In this document: piece after piece, positions 25,104 to 36,157 of the stretch | How positions within the stretch are numbered: the first letter of the stretch is position 1 | How the letters are laid out: each line of letters opens with the position of its first letter | From: Veillonella sp. R32 | GTDB lineage: Bacteria > Bacillota > Negativicutes > Veillonellales > Veillonellaceae | Length of the DNA: 63,658 nt | Assembly: GCF_010093125.1 (NCBI RefSeq) | Contig: NZ_NMZQ01000048.1 | Location: 1 to 63,658, forward strand | Direction of reading: 5' to 3' | Notes under the pieces: generated by a model | What the model was told of the DNA's origin: nothing | Seen by the model: the letters and a program-made list of their open reading frames with translations, nothing else | Database searches by the model: none | Program-made: the position numbers and the translations under genes

Positions 25104-27560
25104 ATGTTTGAACGTTTTACAGACGGTGCGCAACGAGCTCTAGGCATTGCGCAAGAAAAAGCAAAGGAATTTGGCCACGATTATGTGGGCACTGAACATT
25201 TGCTATTAGGTTTATTGGAAGAATCCAATAGTGTAGCTTCTAAAGCCTTACATTCGTTAGGTTTGGAAGATAAAGCCACGGAAGACGCTGTAGTGTCTGC
25301 TGTTGGCCGTGGCAATAGTCGTGGTAATGAATTATACATTACACCACGGACTAAACGTGTGCTACAGTTAGCCGTAGAAATTGCTAATCAGATGCAGCAC
25401 AACTATGTAGGGGCTGAACATTTATTGCTTGGCATTTTACAAGATGGTGGTGGCGTAGCTGTTAGTGTTCTACAAGAATTCGGTATTCGTAGCTCTGACG
25501 TAGTAAAGGCAATTAACAGCATTTACGGTTCGGAACAAAATGGTGGTGAAGGGGCTACTGGTAGCGCTAATGGGGCTAACAGTGCAAATAGTAATTTAGG
25601 TGATTTAAAAGATTTTGCTACTGATTTGAATGAACTAGCTAAACAAGGTAAGATTGACCCTGTTATTGGTCGTGATACGGAAATTAACCGTGTTATCCAG
25701 ATTTTGAGTCGTCGTACTAAGAATAATCCAGTATTAATTGGTGAGCCAGGGGTTGGTAAAACAGCCATTGCTGAAGGTTTAGCCCAGCGGATTGTCAATC
25801 AAAATGTGCCTGAAATTTTACGGAATAAACGTATTATTTCTTTAAGTTTGACGGCTATGTTAGCAGGCGCTAAGTATCGTGGTGAATTTGAAGAACGTCT
25901 TAAAAAAGCCATTGATGAAGTGCAGAAACACGATGATATGATTATTTTCATCGATGAAATCCATACCTTAGTAGGGGCTGGTGCTTCTGAAGGCGCTATG
26001 GATGCAGCTAATATTTTGAAACCTGCCTTGGCGCGCGGTACCTTCCAGGTCATTGGGGCTACCACCTTAGATGAATATAAGAAACACATTGAAAAGGATG
26101 CTGCTTTGGAACGTCGTTTCCAACCAGTGTTAGTAGGGGAACCAAACGAAGAAGATGCTCTTGAAATCTTAAAAGGTTTGCGTGACCGTTACGAAGCGTT
26201 CCACAAGGCTAAGATTACCGATGCAGCCTTAAAAGCAGCTGTCGAATTATCTAACCGTTATATTTCGGATCGTTTCTTGCCAGATAAAGCCATTGACGTT
26301 ATGGATGAAGCCGCTTCTAAAGTACGAATGAAAGTCTTTACAGCACCACCTGATGTTAAAGATTTAGAAAAACGCTTGGCCGATGTGCGGAAAGAAAAAG
26401 AAGCTGCTGTAACTGGTCAAAATTACGAAGAAGCGGCTAAACTTCGTGATGAAGAAAAGAAATTAACGGAAGAAATTGAAGCTAAACAGGCACAACGCAG
26501 TAAAGAAGATGAGGAAAAACTCGTTGTTACTGAAGATGACATTGCGGCCGTTGTAGCAGAATGGAGCGGTGTACCAGTTGCTAAGATTGCTGAAGAAGAA
26601 TCTCAGCGTTTACTACGCCTTGAAGATGAACTTCATGAACGGGTAGTCGGTCAAGACGAAGCAGTAGTGGCTGTTGCCAAAGCAGTTCGTCGTGCCCGGG
26701 CAGGCTTAAAGGATCCAAAACGTCCTATCGGTTCCTTCCTCTTCTTGGGACCAACTGGTGTTGGTAAAACTGAATTGGCTCGTTCTTTGGCAGCCAACCT
26801 CTTTGGCGATGAAAATGCAATGATTCGTTTGGATATGTCCGAATATATGGAAAAACATACCGTATCTCGTTTAGTTGGGGCGCCTCCAGGATATGTAGGG
26901 TATGATGAAGGCGGTCAGTTAACCGATGCAGTACGTCGTAAACCATATAGTGTTATCCTCTTTGACGAAGTGGAAAAAGCACATCCTGATTTCTTTAACA
27001 TCTTACTTCAAGTATTGGATGATGGTCGTTTAACGGATAACCAAGGTCGTACCGTAGATTTCCGCAATACTGTTATTATTATGACAAGTAACTTAGGTTC
27101 CAAGTTCTTGAAAGAAGATAGCGCGGCTATGGGCTTCTTAGCAGCTAAGAACAAAGAGGATGCTAAGAAAAATGAAGCAGATACCTTTGCAGAAGCTAAG
27201 AAGAATACGTTGGCTGCTGTTAAACAGCACTTCCGCCCTGAGTTCTTGAACCGTATTGATGAAATGGTTGTGTTCCATCCATTAACTGGTGAAGATTTAG
27301 GTAAGATTGTAAATATCTTGCTTAAAGATGTTACGAAACGTCTTGCTGAACGGGAATTAACGTTAGAAGTAACGCCAGAAGCACTTGATGTACTCGTCAA
27401 AGAAGGGTCTGACTTTGCTTATGGTGCTCGTCCTTTGAAACGTGCTATTCAACGTTTGATTGAAGATCCAATTTCTGATTTAATCTTAAAAGGCGATGCT
27501 CATGAAGGTTCGGTTATTAAGGCTGAAGTAGTAGATGGTGACATCACTATGGTAGTATAA
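25104..27560 (+). CDS. clpC: ATP-dependent Clp protease ATP-binding subunit ClpC
   Basis: An 818-aa AAA+ unfoldase: two Clp N-terminal repeats (1-145), D1 with Walker A GEPGVGKT (213-220) and Walker B IIFIDEIH, a middle UVR-bearing coiled coil ([14 protein letters not shown]), D2 with Walker A GPTGVGKT (549-556) and [11 protein letters not shown], and a C-terminal sensor region. It partners ClpP for degradation of damaged or arginine-phosphorylated proteins. A run rich in K, N, A and E ([18 protein letters not shown]) expands the D2 region slightly. It is the last gene before a terminator. Confidence 0.95.
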   Translation: MFERFTDGAQRALGIAQEKAKEFGHDYVGTEHLLLGLLEESNSVASKALHSLGLEDKATEDAVVSAVGRGNSRGNELYITPRTKRVLQLAVEIANQMQHNYVGAEHLLLGILQDGGGVAVSVLQEFGIRSSDVVKAINSIYGSEQNGGEGATGSANGANSANSNLGDLKDFATDLNELAKQGKIDPVIGRDTEINRVIQILSRRTKNNPVLIGEPGVGKTAIAEGLAQRIVNQNVPEILRNKRIISLSLTAMLAGAKYRGEFEERLKKAIDEVQKHDDMIIFIDEIHTLVGAGASEGAMDAANILKPALARGTFQVIGATTLDEYKKHIEKDAALERRFQPVLVGEPNEEDALEILKGLRDRYEAFHKAKITDAALKAAVELSNRYISDRFLPDKAIDVMDEAASKVRMKVFTAPPDVKDLEKRLADVRKEKEAAVTGQNYEEAAKLRDEEKKLTEEIEAKQAQRSKEDEEKLVVTEDDIAAVVAEWSGVPVAKIAEEESQRLLRLEDELHERVVGQDEAVVAVAKAVRRARAGLKDPKRPIGSFLFLGPTGVGKTELARSLAANLFGDENAMIRLDMSEYMEKHTVSRLVGAPPGYVGYDEGGQLTDAVRRKPYSVILFDEVEKAHPDFFNILLQVLDDGRLTDNQGRTVDFRNTVIIMTSNLGSKFLKEDSAAMGFLAAKNKEDAKKNEADTFAEAKKNTLAAVKQHFRPEFLNRIDEMVVFHPLTGEDLGKIVNILLKDVTKRLAERELTLEVTPEALDVLVKEGSDFAYGARPLKRAIQRLIEDPISDLILKGDAHEGSVIKAEVVDGDITMVV

Positions 27561-27650
27561 TCACCACGAGGTTGCTAAGTGCGACTATAGGTCACAGTTA
27601 GAACCATGAAAGTATAAATTTTCTCCTCTGTTTGCAGGATATTGCACTTA

Positions 27651-27692
27651 AAATCACGAATACTAATTAAATGGTGTTCGTGATTTTTTTTG
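27651..27692 (+). terminator. Terminator after clpC
   Basis: AAATCACGAA (27651-27660) pairs with TTCGTGATTT (27677-27686), then further T's. The 90 bases before it hold nothing recognisable. Confidence 0.85.
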
Positions 27693-27735
27693 TCTAAAAT
27701 GAGTTCAAAATTTTGAAAATTAGAAGGATTATATA

Positions 27736-29112
27736 ATGGCTAAAGTAAAAACAGTTTATTTTTGTAATAATTGTGGTGCTGAATCGGCCCGTTGGCTGGG
27801 TAAATGTCCACAATGTGGTGAGTGGAATACGCTAGTTGAAGAGGTGGTACGCCCTACTAGTACTAAAGGGGCCGCCGCTTATGCACCCGTAGACCGCTCG
27901 GCTACAAAGCCAGTCGCTTTATCTGAGATTAAAACAGAAGATTCGCCTCGTATGTCCACTGGCTATGATGAGATTGATCGTGTGTTAGGTGGTGGTATTG
28001 TACCAGGGGCGTTGATGTTATTAGGGGGCGATCCAGGTATTGGGAAATCCACTATATTGTTACAAGTATCGGGGCGCATTGCTGATCGGTTTGGCAAAGT
28101 ACTATATGCATCAGGGGAAGAATCACAGATGCAGTTAAAGCTGCGAGCCGAACGTTTAGGGATTGAAGGTAATCAGTTAGCCGTTATGGCCGATACGAAT
28201 TTAGATTCTATTTTACAAGAAGCTTCGCAACACAAACCGGCCTTATTAGTGATTGATTCAATTCAAACAATGTTTACAGATGCTTTAGATTCTACGCCTG
28301 GTAGTGTAGGGCAAGTTCGTGAATGTACGGCTCGCTTATTGCGATTTGCTAAAGAACAGGGCGTACCCGTTATTATCATTGGCCATGTTACGAAGGATGG
28401 GAATATTGCAGGCCCTCGTATGTTAGAGCATATGGTAGATGTGGTACTATATTTTGAAGGGGAACGATCGTATCAATTCCGTATTTTGCGGGGCATTAAG
28501 AATCGCTTTGGCTCTACTTCAGAATCAGGTTTATTTGTGATGGAAGAGGAAGGGTTAGCTGAATTAGTAAATCCTTCTGCCACGCTATTAGCTGAACGAA
28601 CTGAAGAAGAAACTGGCTCGGCTGTAATGGCGTATTTAGAAGGGATTCGGCCTATTTTAGTAGAGGTACAAAGCTTAGTGTCCACTACGGCTTTTGGCAT
28701 GCCTCGTCGTACCTCTATTGGCTATGATTTAAATCGCCTCATTATTCTGTTAGCGGTTTTAGAAAAACGCTGTGGCTTAACTTTAGGCAATAAAGATGTA
28801 TATGTCAATGTTATTGGTGGCTTAAAAGTGAATGAACCAGCCTGTGATTTGTCGGTAGCTGTGGCCATTGTTTCTAATTTAAAAAATCGGCCTGTTCCAG
28901 CGGATATGGTAATTCTTGGCGAAGTGGGGCTTACTGGTAATATTCGCAGTATTCCTCGCATTGAACAGCGCATTGCTGAAGCTGCTAAGATGGGCTTTAC
29001 ACGCTTTGTTGTGCCCGCTGGTAATAGTAAGCAAGTTAAAACGAATCGCAAGGGTATTTCTATACATGGCGTAACAACTGTTCAAGAAGCGATGCAACTT
29101 GTTTTTGGGTAA
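27736..29112 (+). CDS. radA: DNA repair protein RadA
   Basis: A 458-aa RecA-like protein. The C4 zinc finger uses C10, C13, C24 and C27; Walker A reads GGDPGIGKST; the RadA-specific KNRFG motif is at about residue 255; and a Lon-like C-terminal domain follows. It promotes branch migration during recombination and transformation. In Bacillus disA follows radA; here a PIN/TRAM gene follows instead. GAAGGA precedes the ATG. Confidence 0.93.
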   Translation: MAKVKTVYFCNNCGAESARWLGKCPQCGEWNTLVEEVVRPTSTKGAAAYAPVDRSATKPVALSEIKTEDSPRMSTGYDEIDRVLGGGIVPGALMLLGGDPGIGKSTILLQVSGRIADRFGKVLYASGEESQMQLKLRAERLGIEGNQLAVMADTNLDSILQEASQHKPALLVIDSIQTMFTDALDSTPGSVGQVRECTARLLRFAKEQGVPVIIIGHVTKDGNIAGPRMLEHMVDVVLYFEGERSYQFRILRGIKNRFGSTSESGLFVMEEEGLAELVNPSATLLAERTEEETGSAVMAYLEGIRPILVEVQSLVSTTAFGMPRRTSIGYDLNRLIILLAVLEKRCGLTLGNKDVYVNVIGGLKVNEPACDLSVAVAIVSNLKNRPVPADMVILGEVGLTGNIRSIPRIEQRIAEAAKMGFTRFVVPAGNSKQVKTNRKGISIHGVTTVQEAMQLVFG

Positions 29113-29194
29113 ATAAAAATTTTATGCAGAACTTTATGATTTATTTATCATTTTAATGTACAATAGAAGAGTATGAGGAAAGGAGGTGAAATAG

Positions 29195-30352
29195 ATGATA
29201 TATAAAATTCTACGTTATGTCATAGCCTTATTGGTAGGTATTATGGGATATATGTTGACGGATAGTTTTATGCCAGTTTGGGAACCAATTATTGATGTAC
29301 AGTTCTGGACTATGGGTTTCTTTGGCATTTCCATTATTAAAATTTTAGCCTTGGCCCTTGGCGGTGTAGTAGGTGCTGTTATTGGTTTCTTCATTGCTAT
29401 GCCAATTATTAACCAAGGTTTGCGTTTAGCTAAAAATATGGAACGTCTTTTATCACGCGTACCTAATCAAGAATTAATGGCCGGCACAGCCGGATTACTC
29501 TTTGGACTCATAATAGCAAATCTTATTGGCTTGGCATTTTATCGCGTACCACTTATTGGTTCGTATATTCCTATTATTTTAAGTGCTATTTTTGGTTATA
29601 TTGGCATGCGTTTAGCATCCCGTAAAGGGCCTGAGCTCTATGCTAATTGGCTTCAAAATCGTGCTATGGTAAAGGATAAAAAGAAAGAAACTGCTACGAA
29701 AGGCACGGATGTGCCAGCGCCTGTGACTGTTTCTGATTTTGAATCGATTTCGGTAGCTAAATTGTTAGATACGTCAGTTATTATTGATGGACGCATTGCA
29801 GAATTATGTGCGACGGGCTTTTTAGAAGGACCATTGGTAGTACCTTTATTTGTCCTTGAAGAGTTACAGCACATTTCAGACTCCGCTGATGTATTGAAAC
29901 GTAATCGTGGTCGTCGTGGCTTAGATATTTTGCAGGGATTACAGCAAAAAGAACTCATCGATATTAAAGTCATTGATGATGATTTTGAAGATATTACCGA
30001 AGTAGACTCTAAATTGATGCGTTTAGCCTTAGATAAAAAATGGAAAATTGTGACTAACGATTTTAACCTTAATAAAGTAGCTAGTTTACAAGGTATTGAA
30101 GTATTGAATTTGAATGACTTAGCCAATGCTTTGAAACCAGCCATGATTCCTGGTGAATGGATTCGTGTACAAGTCATTAAAGAAGGTAAAGAAGATAATC
30201 AAGGGGTAGCGTATTTAGATGATGGGACGATGATCGTCATCGAAAATGGGGCTCAGTATGTAGATACCTCTATTGATGTAATGGTAACGTCTGTATTGCA
30301 AACTAGTGCAGGACGAATGATTTTTGCGAAGGCGAAAGGAACTAAAGAATGA
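29195..30352 (+). CDS. PIN/TRAM-domain membrane protein (YacL-like)
   Basis: A 385-aa protein with AAAGGAGGTG before the ATG. About four N-terminal membrane helices (1-150) are followed by a PIN nuclease domain (from [15 protein letters not shown], with later acidic residues in [14 protein letters not shown] and VTNDFNL), then a C-terminal TRAM RNA-binding domain ([25 protein letters not shown]). Family members are putative membrane-tethered RNases; substrates are unknown. Its stop overlaps the ispDF start (ATGA). Confidence 0.88.
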   Translation: MIYKILRYVIALLVGIMGYMLTDSFMPVWEPIIDVQFWTMGFFGISIIKILALALGGVVGAVIGFFIAMPIINQGLRLAKNMERLLSRVPNQELMAGTAGLLFGLIIANLIGLAFYRVPLIGSYIPIILSAIFGYIGMRLASRKGPELYANWLQNRAMVKDKKKETATKGTDVPAPVTVSDFESISVAKLLDTSVIIDGRIAELCATGFLEGPLVVPLFVLEELQHISDSADVLKRNRGRRGLDILQGLQQKELIDIKVIDDDFEDITEVDSKLMRLALDKKWKIVTNDFNLNKVASLQGIEVLNLNDLANALKPAMIPGEWIRVQVIKEGKEDNQGVAYLDDGTMIVIENGAQYVDTSIDVMVTSVLQTSAGRMIFAKAKGTKE

Positions 30353-31512
30353 TTAGTTGTATTTTATTGGCTGCTGGAGCAGGTAAGCGAATGCAATGTG
30401 AAGCAAATAAAATCTTTTTACGCTTAGGTTCCTATTCTGTTTTGCAATGGAATCTGCGTCATTTAGCACAGGTAGCGGATGTAACGGAAGTTGTTATTGT
30501 GGTAGCTGATGGTGAAGTGGACGCTATTCAAAAGGAAGTGGCTTCCTTACCAGATTTACCTTGGCAGCCTATGTTGGTATTAGGTGGTGCTGAGCGCCAA
30601 GACTCCGTTGTAGCCGGTACACAAGCTGTTAGTGACAAGGCGGATATTATCCTTGTCCATGATGGAGCACGTCCTATGGCTAAACCGGCTTTGTTTACGG
30701 CGGTAGCTGAAGCGGCCCAGCAATACGGTGCTGCCGTAGCGGCCGTGCCAGTGGTGGATACGATTAAGCAAGTTAAGGCGGATCAAACGGTAGTTAAGAC
30801 GCTTACGCGTAGTGAGTTGTATGCTGTACAGACGCCCCAAGGTTTTAGACGGTCTTGGCTCATAGAAGCACAAGAATATGCGCGTAAAACTCAATTTGTT
30901 GGCACTGATGATGTTTCGCTTGTAGAACATCAAGGTAAACCAGTGCATATTGTAAGCAGTGATTATACAAACTGTAAGCTCACAACGCCAGCTGATATTG
31001 TGAAAGCAAAACAGTATTTAGGAGTGACAGAACCTATGATGCGAGTAGGCTTTGGCTACGATGTACATCGTTTTAAAACTGGTCGCCCTTGCATTTTAGG
31101 GGGCGTTCAAATTGAAAGTGAAATAGGTCCTGATGGACATAGTGATGCGGATGTGTTAATTCATGCCCTCATGGATGCTTTATTAGGTGCTGCTGGCTTG
31201 CCAGATATTGGCTATTGGTTTCCACCAGAAGATGAAGCCTTTAAAGGGGCTTCTAGTATGGAATTATTGAAGCAAGTGGTAACCCTACTACACGAAAAAG
31301 GATTTAAGGCGTATAATGTAGATGTTATGGTAATAGCGGAAGCCCCTAAATTAAAGCCTCATATTAGTGCGATGAAGGCAAATCTAGCAGGCGTATTAGG
31401 CATTGGCGAAGATTTTATTAGCGTCAAAGCAACGACTCATGAAAAGTTAGGTGCCTTTGGACGTTTAGAAGGCTTAGCGGCTCAAGCTGTAGCTACATTG
31501 TATACTGTATGA
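30349..31512 (+). CDS. ispDF: Bifunctional IspD/IspF, MEP isoprenoid pathway
   Basis: A 387-aa natural fusion. Residues 1 to about 228 are IspD (MEP cytidylyltransferase), with [17 protein letters not shown] and [14 protein letters not shown]. Residues from about 231 are IspF (2C-methyl-D-erythritol 2,4-cyclodiphosphate synthase), with [29 protein letters not shown] and [11 protein letters not shown]. The two enzymes are non-consecutive pathway steps. The internal ATG ATG at the domain border could allow separate IspF initiation. Many Firmicutes have separate genes, so the fusion is notable. Confidence 0.92.
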   Translation: MISCILLAAGAGKRMQCEANKIFLRLGSYSVLQWNLRHLAQVADVTEVVIVVADGEVDAIQKEVASLPDLPWQPMLVLGGAERQDSVVAGTQAVSDKADIILVHDGARPMAKPALFTAVAEAAQQYGAAVAAVPVVDTIKQVKADQTVVKTLTRSELYAVQTPQGFRRSWLIEAQEYARKTQFVGTDDVSLVEHQGKPVHIVSSDYTNCKLTTPADIVKAKQYLGVTEPMMRVGFGYDVHRFKTGRPCILGGVQIESEIGPDGHSDADVLIHALMDALLGAAGLPDIGYWFPPEDEAFKGASSMELLKQVVTLLHEKGFKAYNVDVMVIAEAPKLKPHISAMKANLAGVLGIGEDFISVKATTHEKLGAFGRLEGLAAQAVATLYTV

Positions 31513-31572
31513 GTAACAATGAATTAAATATATACAAATATATAAGATATAAGTAAAGGAGTGGATATATAC

Positions 31573-33045
31573 ATGGCAAAGATGAAGGTTCGTTTTGCGC
31601 CAAGTCCAACTGGCCCGTTTCATATTGGCGGTGCTCGTTCGGCATTGTTTAACTGGTTATTAGCACGTAAAGAAGGGGGTACTTTCTTATTACGTATTGA
31701 AGATACCGATTTAGCTCGTTCCACTCGTGAAAGTGAAGAAAATATCAAAGCCGCCCTTAAATGGCTAGGCATGGATTGGGATGAAGGTATCGACGTAGGC
31801 GGTGACAATGGTCCATACCGTCAGACCGAACGGTTAGATATTTATAAAGAAGTGACGGAGCGTCTTATTAAGGAAGGTAAAGCGTATCGTTGCTATTGCT
31901 CTGAAGAAGAATTAGAAACAGAACGGCAAGCTCAGTTAGACCGCGGTGAAACACCAAAATATAATGGTCATTGCAGTCATTTAACGGACGAACAAATAGC
32001 AGCTTATGAACAAGAAGGCCGTAAATATACGGTTCGTTTGCGTGTGCCATTAAATCAAACTTTTGCCTTTGATGATATGGTTCGTGGTCATGTATCCTTT
32101 GAATCTAATGGGGTGGGTGACTTTGTAATCGTTAAGTCCGATGGCATTCCTGTATATAATTATGCCGTTGTGATTGATGATCATACCATGGGCATTACCC
32201 ATGTAATTCGGGCGGAAGAACACCTTTCTAATACGCCACGGCAAATTGCAATTTATAATGCGCTTGGTTGGGAGGTACCAACCTTTGGTCACATCTCCTT
32301 AATTCTTGGTAAAGATTACAAGAAAATGAGTAAACGTCATGGTGCGACATCTGTTGATCAATATCGTCAATTAGGGTATTTACCAGATGCCATTGATAAT
32401 TTCTTAGCTTTGTTGGGCTGGGCTCCAGAAGGGGAACAAGAATTATTTACTAAGGATGAATTAATTCAGAACTTCTCCATGGATCGGGTGGCTAAAAATC
32501 CAGCTGTGTTTGATATTGATAAATTAAACTGGATTAACTTCAACTATATGAAAAATTTAAGCGATGAAGCTTTGTATGAATTGTGCTTGCCTCATTTACA
32601 AGAAGCAGGCTATGCATCGGCAAGTCCTGATGCTACTGAAAAGGCAAAACTTATCATGCTTTGCGTATGTTTAAAAGACCATATTAGTTTTGGTGCACAG
32701 ATTAAAGAAGAAGCTAAGTTAATCTTTGACGATACCTTTGCCTTTGATGAAGCTCATGCAGAAGATATTCAGGCTGTATTAGCTGAAGAATCCTGCCTAA
32801 CTGTGCTCAAAGCATTCCGTGAAGCGGTGGCTGGGCTAGAAGAAATTACGCCAGAGGTAGTGAAAGCAACCATTAAAGGCATTATGAAAGAAACTAAACT
32901 AAAAGGCAAATTTGTATTTATGCCAATTCGTATTGCCACTACTGGCCAAATGCATGGTCCTGATTTGAATTATATTATTACTTTATTCGGCAAGGAAAAA
33001 ACATTAGCTCGTTTAGATGAAACAATTAGTAAGATTTCTGCTTAA
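31573..33045 (+). CDS. gltX: Glutamyl-tRNA synthetase
   Basis: About 490 aa, class Ic. I prefer ATG 31573 over GTG 31561, because the latter overlaps the ribosome site AAAGGAG. The HIGH-type motif is FAPSPTGPFHIGGAR and the KMSKS-type is KKMSKRHG. Because the window also has GatCAB and no glnS, it may be non-discriminating, charging tRNA-Gln with Glu for later amidation (inference). pepT follows about 50 bases later. Confidence 0.93.
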   Translation: MAKMKVRFAPSPTGPFHIGGARSALFNWLLARKEGGTFLLRIEDTDLARSTRESEENIKAALKWLGMDWDEGIDVGGDNGPYRQTERLDIYKEVTERLIKEGKAYRCYCSEEELETERQAQLDRGETPKYNGHCSHLTDEQIAAYEQEGRKYTVRLRVPLNQTFAFDDMVRGHVSFESNGVGDFVIVKSDGIPVYNYAVVIDDHTMGITHVIRAEEHLSNTPRQIAIYNALGWEVPTFGHISLILGKDYKKMSKRHGATSVDQYRQLGYLPDAIDNFLALLGWAPEGEQELFTKDELIQNFSMDRVAKNPAVFDIDKLNWINFNYMKNLSDEALYELCLPHLQEAGYASASPDATEKAKLIMLCVCLKDHISFGAQIKEEAKLIFDDTFAFDEAHAEDIQAVLAEESCLTVLKAFREAVAGLEEITPEVVKATIKGIMKETKLKGKFVFMPIRIATTGQMHGPDLNYIITLFGKEKTLARLDETISKISA

Positions 33046-33099
33046 TTGCGTGGGGGCATAGTTAAGGAGTTATATATTGTTTTATTAAGGAGGATTATT

Positions 33100-34320
33100 A
33101 TGGAAACAATGGTTGAACGCTTTTTACGCTACACTAAGACAAATACCCGCTCTAATGAAGCGGCTACGACAGTACCAAGCACTGATACTCAAGTAGCGTT
33201 TGCTAAGGTACTCGCTGCTGATTTAAAAGAAATTGGCTTAGAAGGCGTAAAAATCAACGAAAATAATGGCTTTGTTATTGGTGCGTTACCTGCCAATACG
33301 GAGGAAAAAGTACCTGCCATTGGCTTTATTGCTCATATGGATACAGCGGATTATAATGCTGAAAATATTACCCCACGGATTATTGAAAACTATGATGGCG
33401 CCGATATTCTCCTTAATAAAGATAAAAATTTGTATAGCCGTGTAGCTGATTTTCCAAATTTAGTAAATTATAAAGGGCAAACATTAATTGTTACAGATGG
33501 GACAACCTTACTCGGTGGCGATGACAAAGCAGGTATTGTGGAAATTATGGAAGCCCTTCGTTATTTGAAAGAACACCCAGAAGTAAAACATGGTTTAATT
33601 ATGTGTGCCTTTGGTCCTGATGAAGAAATTGGTCGTGGTGCTGATTTATTTGATGTAAAGGATTTTCCAGTAGATTTTGCGTATACTATTGATGGTACTC
33701 GTTTAGGTGAATTAGAATATGAAACCTTTAATGCCTGTGCTGCCACAGTTGAGCTTCACGGGGTTTCGGTACATCCAGGATCTGCTAAAAATACCATGAT
33801 TAACTGCAATAAGTTAGCTATGGAATTTGACCGTTTGTTGCCACAAGCAACCGTGCCAGAATTAACTGAAGATTATGAAGGCTTCATCATGCTATCCAGT
33901 AATGAAACGGGCGTTGAATCAGGGACTATGAAATACATTATTCGTGATCATGACCGTGCTTTCTTTGAAAGTAAAAAGAAGTTATTTGAATTAGCCGCTA
34001 AAGTTTTAAATGAACGATATGGCCGTGAAGTAGTGACATTAACGTTAAAAGATAGCTATTATAATATGTATGATGTCATTAAGGATCATATGGAATGTGT
34101 AGAGGTTGCGAAAGCAGCTATGGAACAAGCAGGGGTGAAACCATTGATTCAACCTATTCGTGGCGGTACCGATGGGTCGAAAATTTCCTTTATGGGCATT
34201 CCTACGCCTAATTTATTTACCGGTGTAGAAAACTTGCATGGTCCTCATGAATTTGCATGCGTAGAACATATGCAATTAGCGGTTAAGACGATTATTAATA
34301 TTGCTTCGGTAACAAAATAA
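33100..34320 (+). CDS. pepT: Peptidase T (tripeptide aminopeptidase)
   Basis: About 406 aa. ATG 33100 follows AAGGAGG; longer in-frame starts lack a site. An M20 dizinc peptidase: GFIAHMDTADYNAEN supplies the first zinc ligands, LLGGDDKAG the bridging Asp, FGPDEEIGRGADLFD the catalytic Glu pair, and HPGSAKN and TNLFTG-like segments the dimer domain. It removes N-terminal residues from tripeptides in the cytoplasm. It occupies the slot that cysE has in the Bacillus block. Confidence 0.92.
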   Translation: METMVERFLRYTKTNTRSNEAATTVPSTDTQVAFAKVLAADLKEIGLEGVKINENNGFVIGALPANTEEKVPAIGFIAHMDTADYNAENITPRIIENYDGADILLNKDKNLYSRVADFPNLVNYKGQTLIVTDGTTLLGGDDKAGIVEIMEALRYLKEHPEVKHGLIMCAFGPDEEIGRGADLFDVKDFPVDFAYTIDGTRLGELEYETFNACAATVELHGVSVHPGSAKNTMINCNKLAMEFDRLLPQATVPELTEDYEGFIMLSSNETGVESGTMKYIIRDHDRAFFESKKKLFELAAKVLNERYGREVVTLTLKDSYYNMYDVIKDHMECVEVAKAAMEQAGVKPLIQPIRGGTDGSKISFMGIPTPNLFTGVENLHGPHEFACVEHMQLAVKTIINIASVTK

Positions 34321-34393
34321 TTAATAGCTGTTAGATTAATTGAACACTATTTAATTTTGCTGTAATAATTCCTATCGACTTAGGGGTAAGACA

Positions 34394-34671
34394 TTGACTT
34401 TAACAAGGTTTCATGCTATTATACTCTATATATCGATAAAAATTGTTATTAAAGACGATGAACGAAATAAGTACTTTGTGACTAGCTTTACAGCGAGAAC
34501 TAAATGGTGGAAGGGTTCAGGTGTAGCCAAGGGAAATGCATTCGGGAGTTGATAGATTGAAAGCAGTAGGTCTATTCGGTCACGCCCGTTATGCGTTTGA
34601 GTGAGTGCTACATAGGACTTAACAGAGTGGAACCGCGGGCCACCGTCTCTGTAATGAGATGGTGGCTTTTT
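34394..34671 (+). promoter_or_regulatory. Cysteine-specific T-box riboswitch with promoter
   Basis: The promoter is TTGACT (34394-34399), 17 bases, TATTAT (34417-34422). The leader shows the AGTA box (34470-34473), and GAAATGCA with specifier codon TGC (34537-34539) for Cys. The T-box motif AGAGTGGAACCGCGGG starts at about 34624. The terminator stem GCCACC (34639-34644) pairs with GGTGGC (34661-34666), followed by TTTTT. Uncharged tRNA-Cys would favour the antiterminator and switch on cysS. Specifier and gene agree. Confidence 0.92.
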
Positions 34672-34702
34672 ATATTTTTATGGAAGAGAGGCATCGGTAG
34701 CG

Positions 34703-36157
34703 ATGAGAGAAATTAAAGTATTCAATACGATGACAAGAGAGAAAGAAGTATTCAAACCAGTAAAGGAGGGAGAAGCTAAGATTTACGTATGTGGTGTTAC
34801 ACCATATAATCATCCTCATATTGGGAATGCTCGCCCTTTTGTTACTTGGGATGTCATTCGTCGCTATTTGACTCATATTGGGTATAAAGTAACGTATGTA
34901 CAGAACTTTACCGATGTGGATGACAAGATTATTAACACGTCTAATGGGGAAGGTGTATCTTGGGATACCATTGCTAATCGTTATATCGATTCTTACTTTG
35001 ATGTGATGGATGCCCTTCATGTACGTCATGCTGATGTATATCCAAGAGTATCAGAACACATTGAAGAAATCGTAGCGATGATTGCCACCCTTATTGAAAA
35101 AGGCTTTGCTTATGAGCTTGATGGCGACGTATATTATAGTGTAGAAAAATTTGCTGATTATGGTAAATTATCAGGTCGTACATTAGAAGATATGGAAGCG
35201 GGCGCTCGCGTTGATGTGGATGATCGTAAACATAATCCAATGGACTTTGCTCTTTGGAAGAGTGCTAAGCCAGGCGAACCGTATTGGGAAAGTCCATGGG
35301 GGCATGGCCGTCCAGGTTGGCATATTGAATGTTCCACAATGAGTAATAAATACTTAGGCGAAGAATTTGACTTCCATGGTGGTGGTAGTGATTTAATTTT
35401 CCCACATCATGAAAATGAAATTGCCCAGTCAGAAGGCTGCACCGGTCATCATCCAGCTGTACGCTATTGGTTACATAATGGTTTTATTACAATTAACCAA
35501 GAAAAAATGAGTAAATCTTTAAATAACTTCTTCTTAGTGAAAGATATTTTAGAAGAATATAGTCCAGATGCACTTCGCTATTTCTTGTTAAGTACTCATT
35601 ATCGTAGCCCATTAGATTTTAGCGATGAACGCTTAGAAGAAGCCAATAAGTCCTTAGAACGCATGACTACAGCTATTGAAAACCTTCTTTATTTAGAAAA
35701 TCAAGAAGAAGGGGATTGCGATGAAGAGGCAAAAGCTTTATTAGAGAATGCTCGTAAATATGCGGCTGAATTTGAAGATGCTATGGCTGATGATTTTAAT
35801 ACGTCCTTAGCTGGGGCCCCTATGTTTGGTTTAGCTAAAGAAATCAACATTTATTATCAAGCCGTGCAAAACTGCAATGGTAAAGTATGTCATAAAACAT
35901 TAGATGAAGTGAAATCCATCTTTAAAATGATGACTGATATTCTCGGTATTTTAGAACAAGCTTGGGAAGGGCCTAACGCTGGTGCTGGTGCTGAAGAATA
36001 TGAACAATTGATGCAGGTTATTTTAAATGTTCGTCAAAACTGTCGCGATCGTAAACTTTGGGATTTAGCGGATGCTATTCGTGATGAATTAGCTAATATT
36101 GGTGTAGTGATTGAAGATTCGCCACAAGGGGCACGGTGGAAGAAACGTGAACTTTAA
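34703..36157 (+). CDS. cysS: Cysteinyl-tRNA synthetase
   Basis: A 484-aa class I synthetase. YVCGVTPYNHPHIGNARPF contains the HIGH motif and first zinc Cys; GWHIECSTMS and FPHHENEIAQSE carry the other zinc ligands; EKMSKSLNNF is the KMSKS loop. The C-terminal helical DALR domain binds the anticodon. It is controlled by the Cys T-box directly upstream. Its end overlaps mrnC. Confidence 0.95.
   Translation: MREIKVFNTMTREKEVFKPVKEGEAKIYVCGVTPYNHPHIGNARPFVTWDVIRRYLTHIGYKVTYVQNFTDVDDKIINTSNGEGVSWDTIANRYIDSYFDVMDALHVRHADVYPRVSEHIEEIVAMIATLIEKGFAYELDGDVYYSVEKFADYGKLSGRTLEDMEAGARVDVDDRKHNPMDFALWKSAKPGEPYWESPWGHGRPGWHIECSTMSNKYLGEEFDFHGGGSDLIFPHHENEIAQSEGCTGHHPAVRYWLHNGFITINQEKMSKSLNNFFLVKDILEEYSPDALRYFLLSTHYRSPLDFSDERLEEANKSLERMTTAIENLLYLENQEEGDCDEEAKALLENARKYAAEFEDAMADDFNTSLAGAPMFGLAKEINIYYQAVQNCNGKVCHKTLDEVKSIFKMMTDILGILEQAWEGPNAGAGAEEYEQLMQVILNVRQNCRDRKLWDLADAIRDELANIGVVIEDSPQGARWKKREL

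Noticed and set aside
30349-31512. IspD-IspF as two genes joined by a frameshift or error
   Set aside because: The frame is continuous, the linker is short and natural, and such fusions are known in other bacteria.
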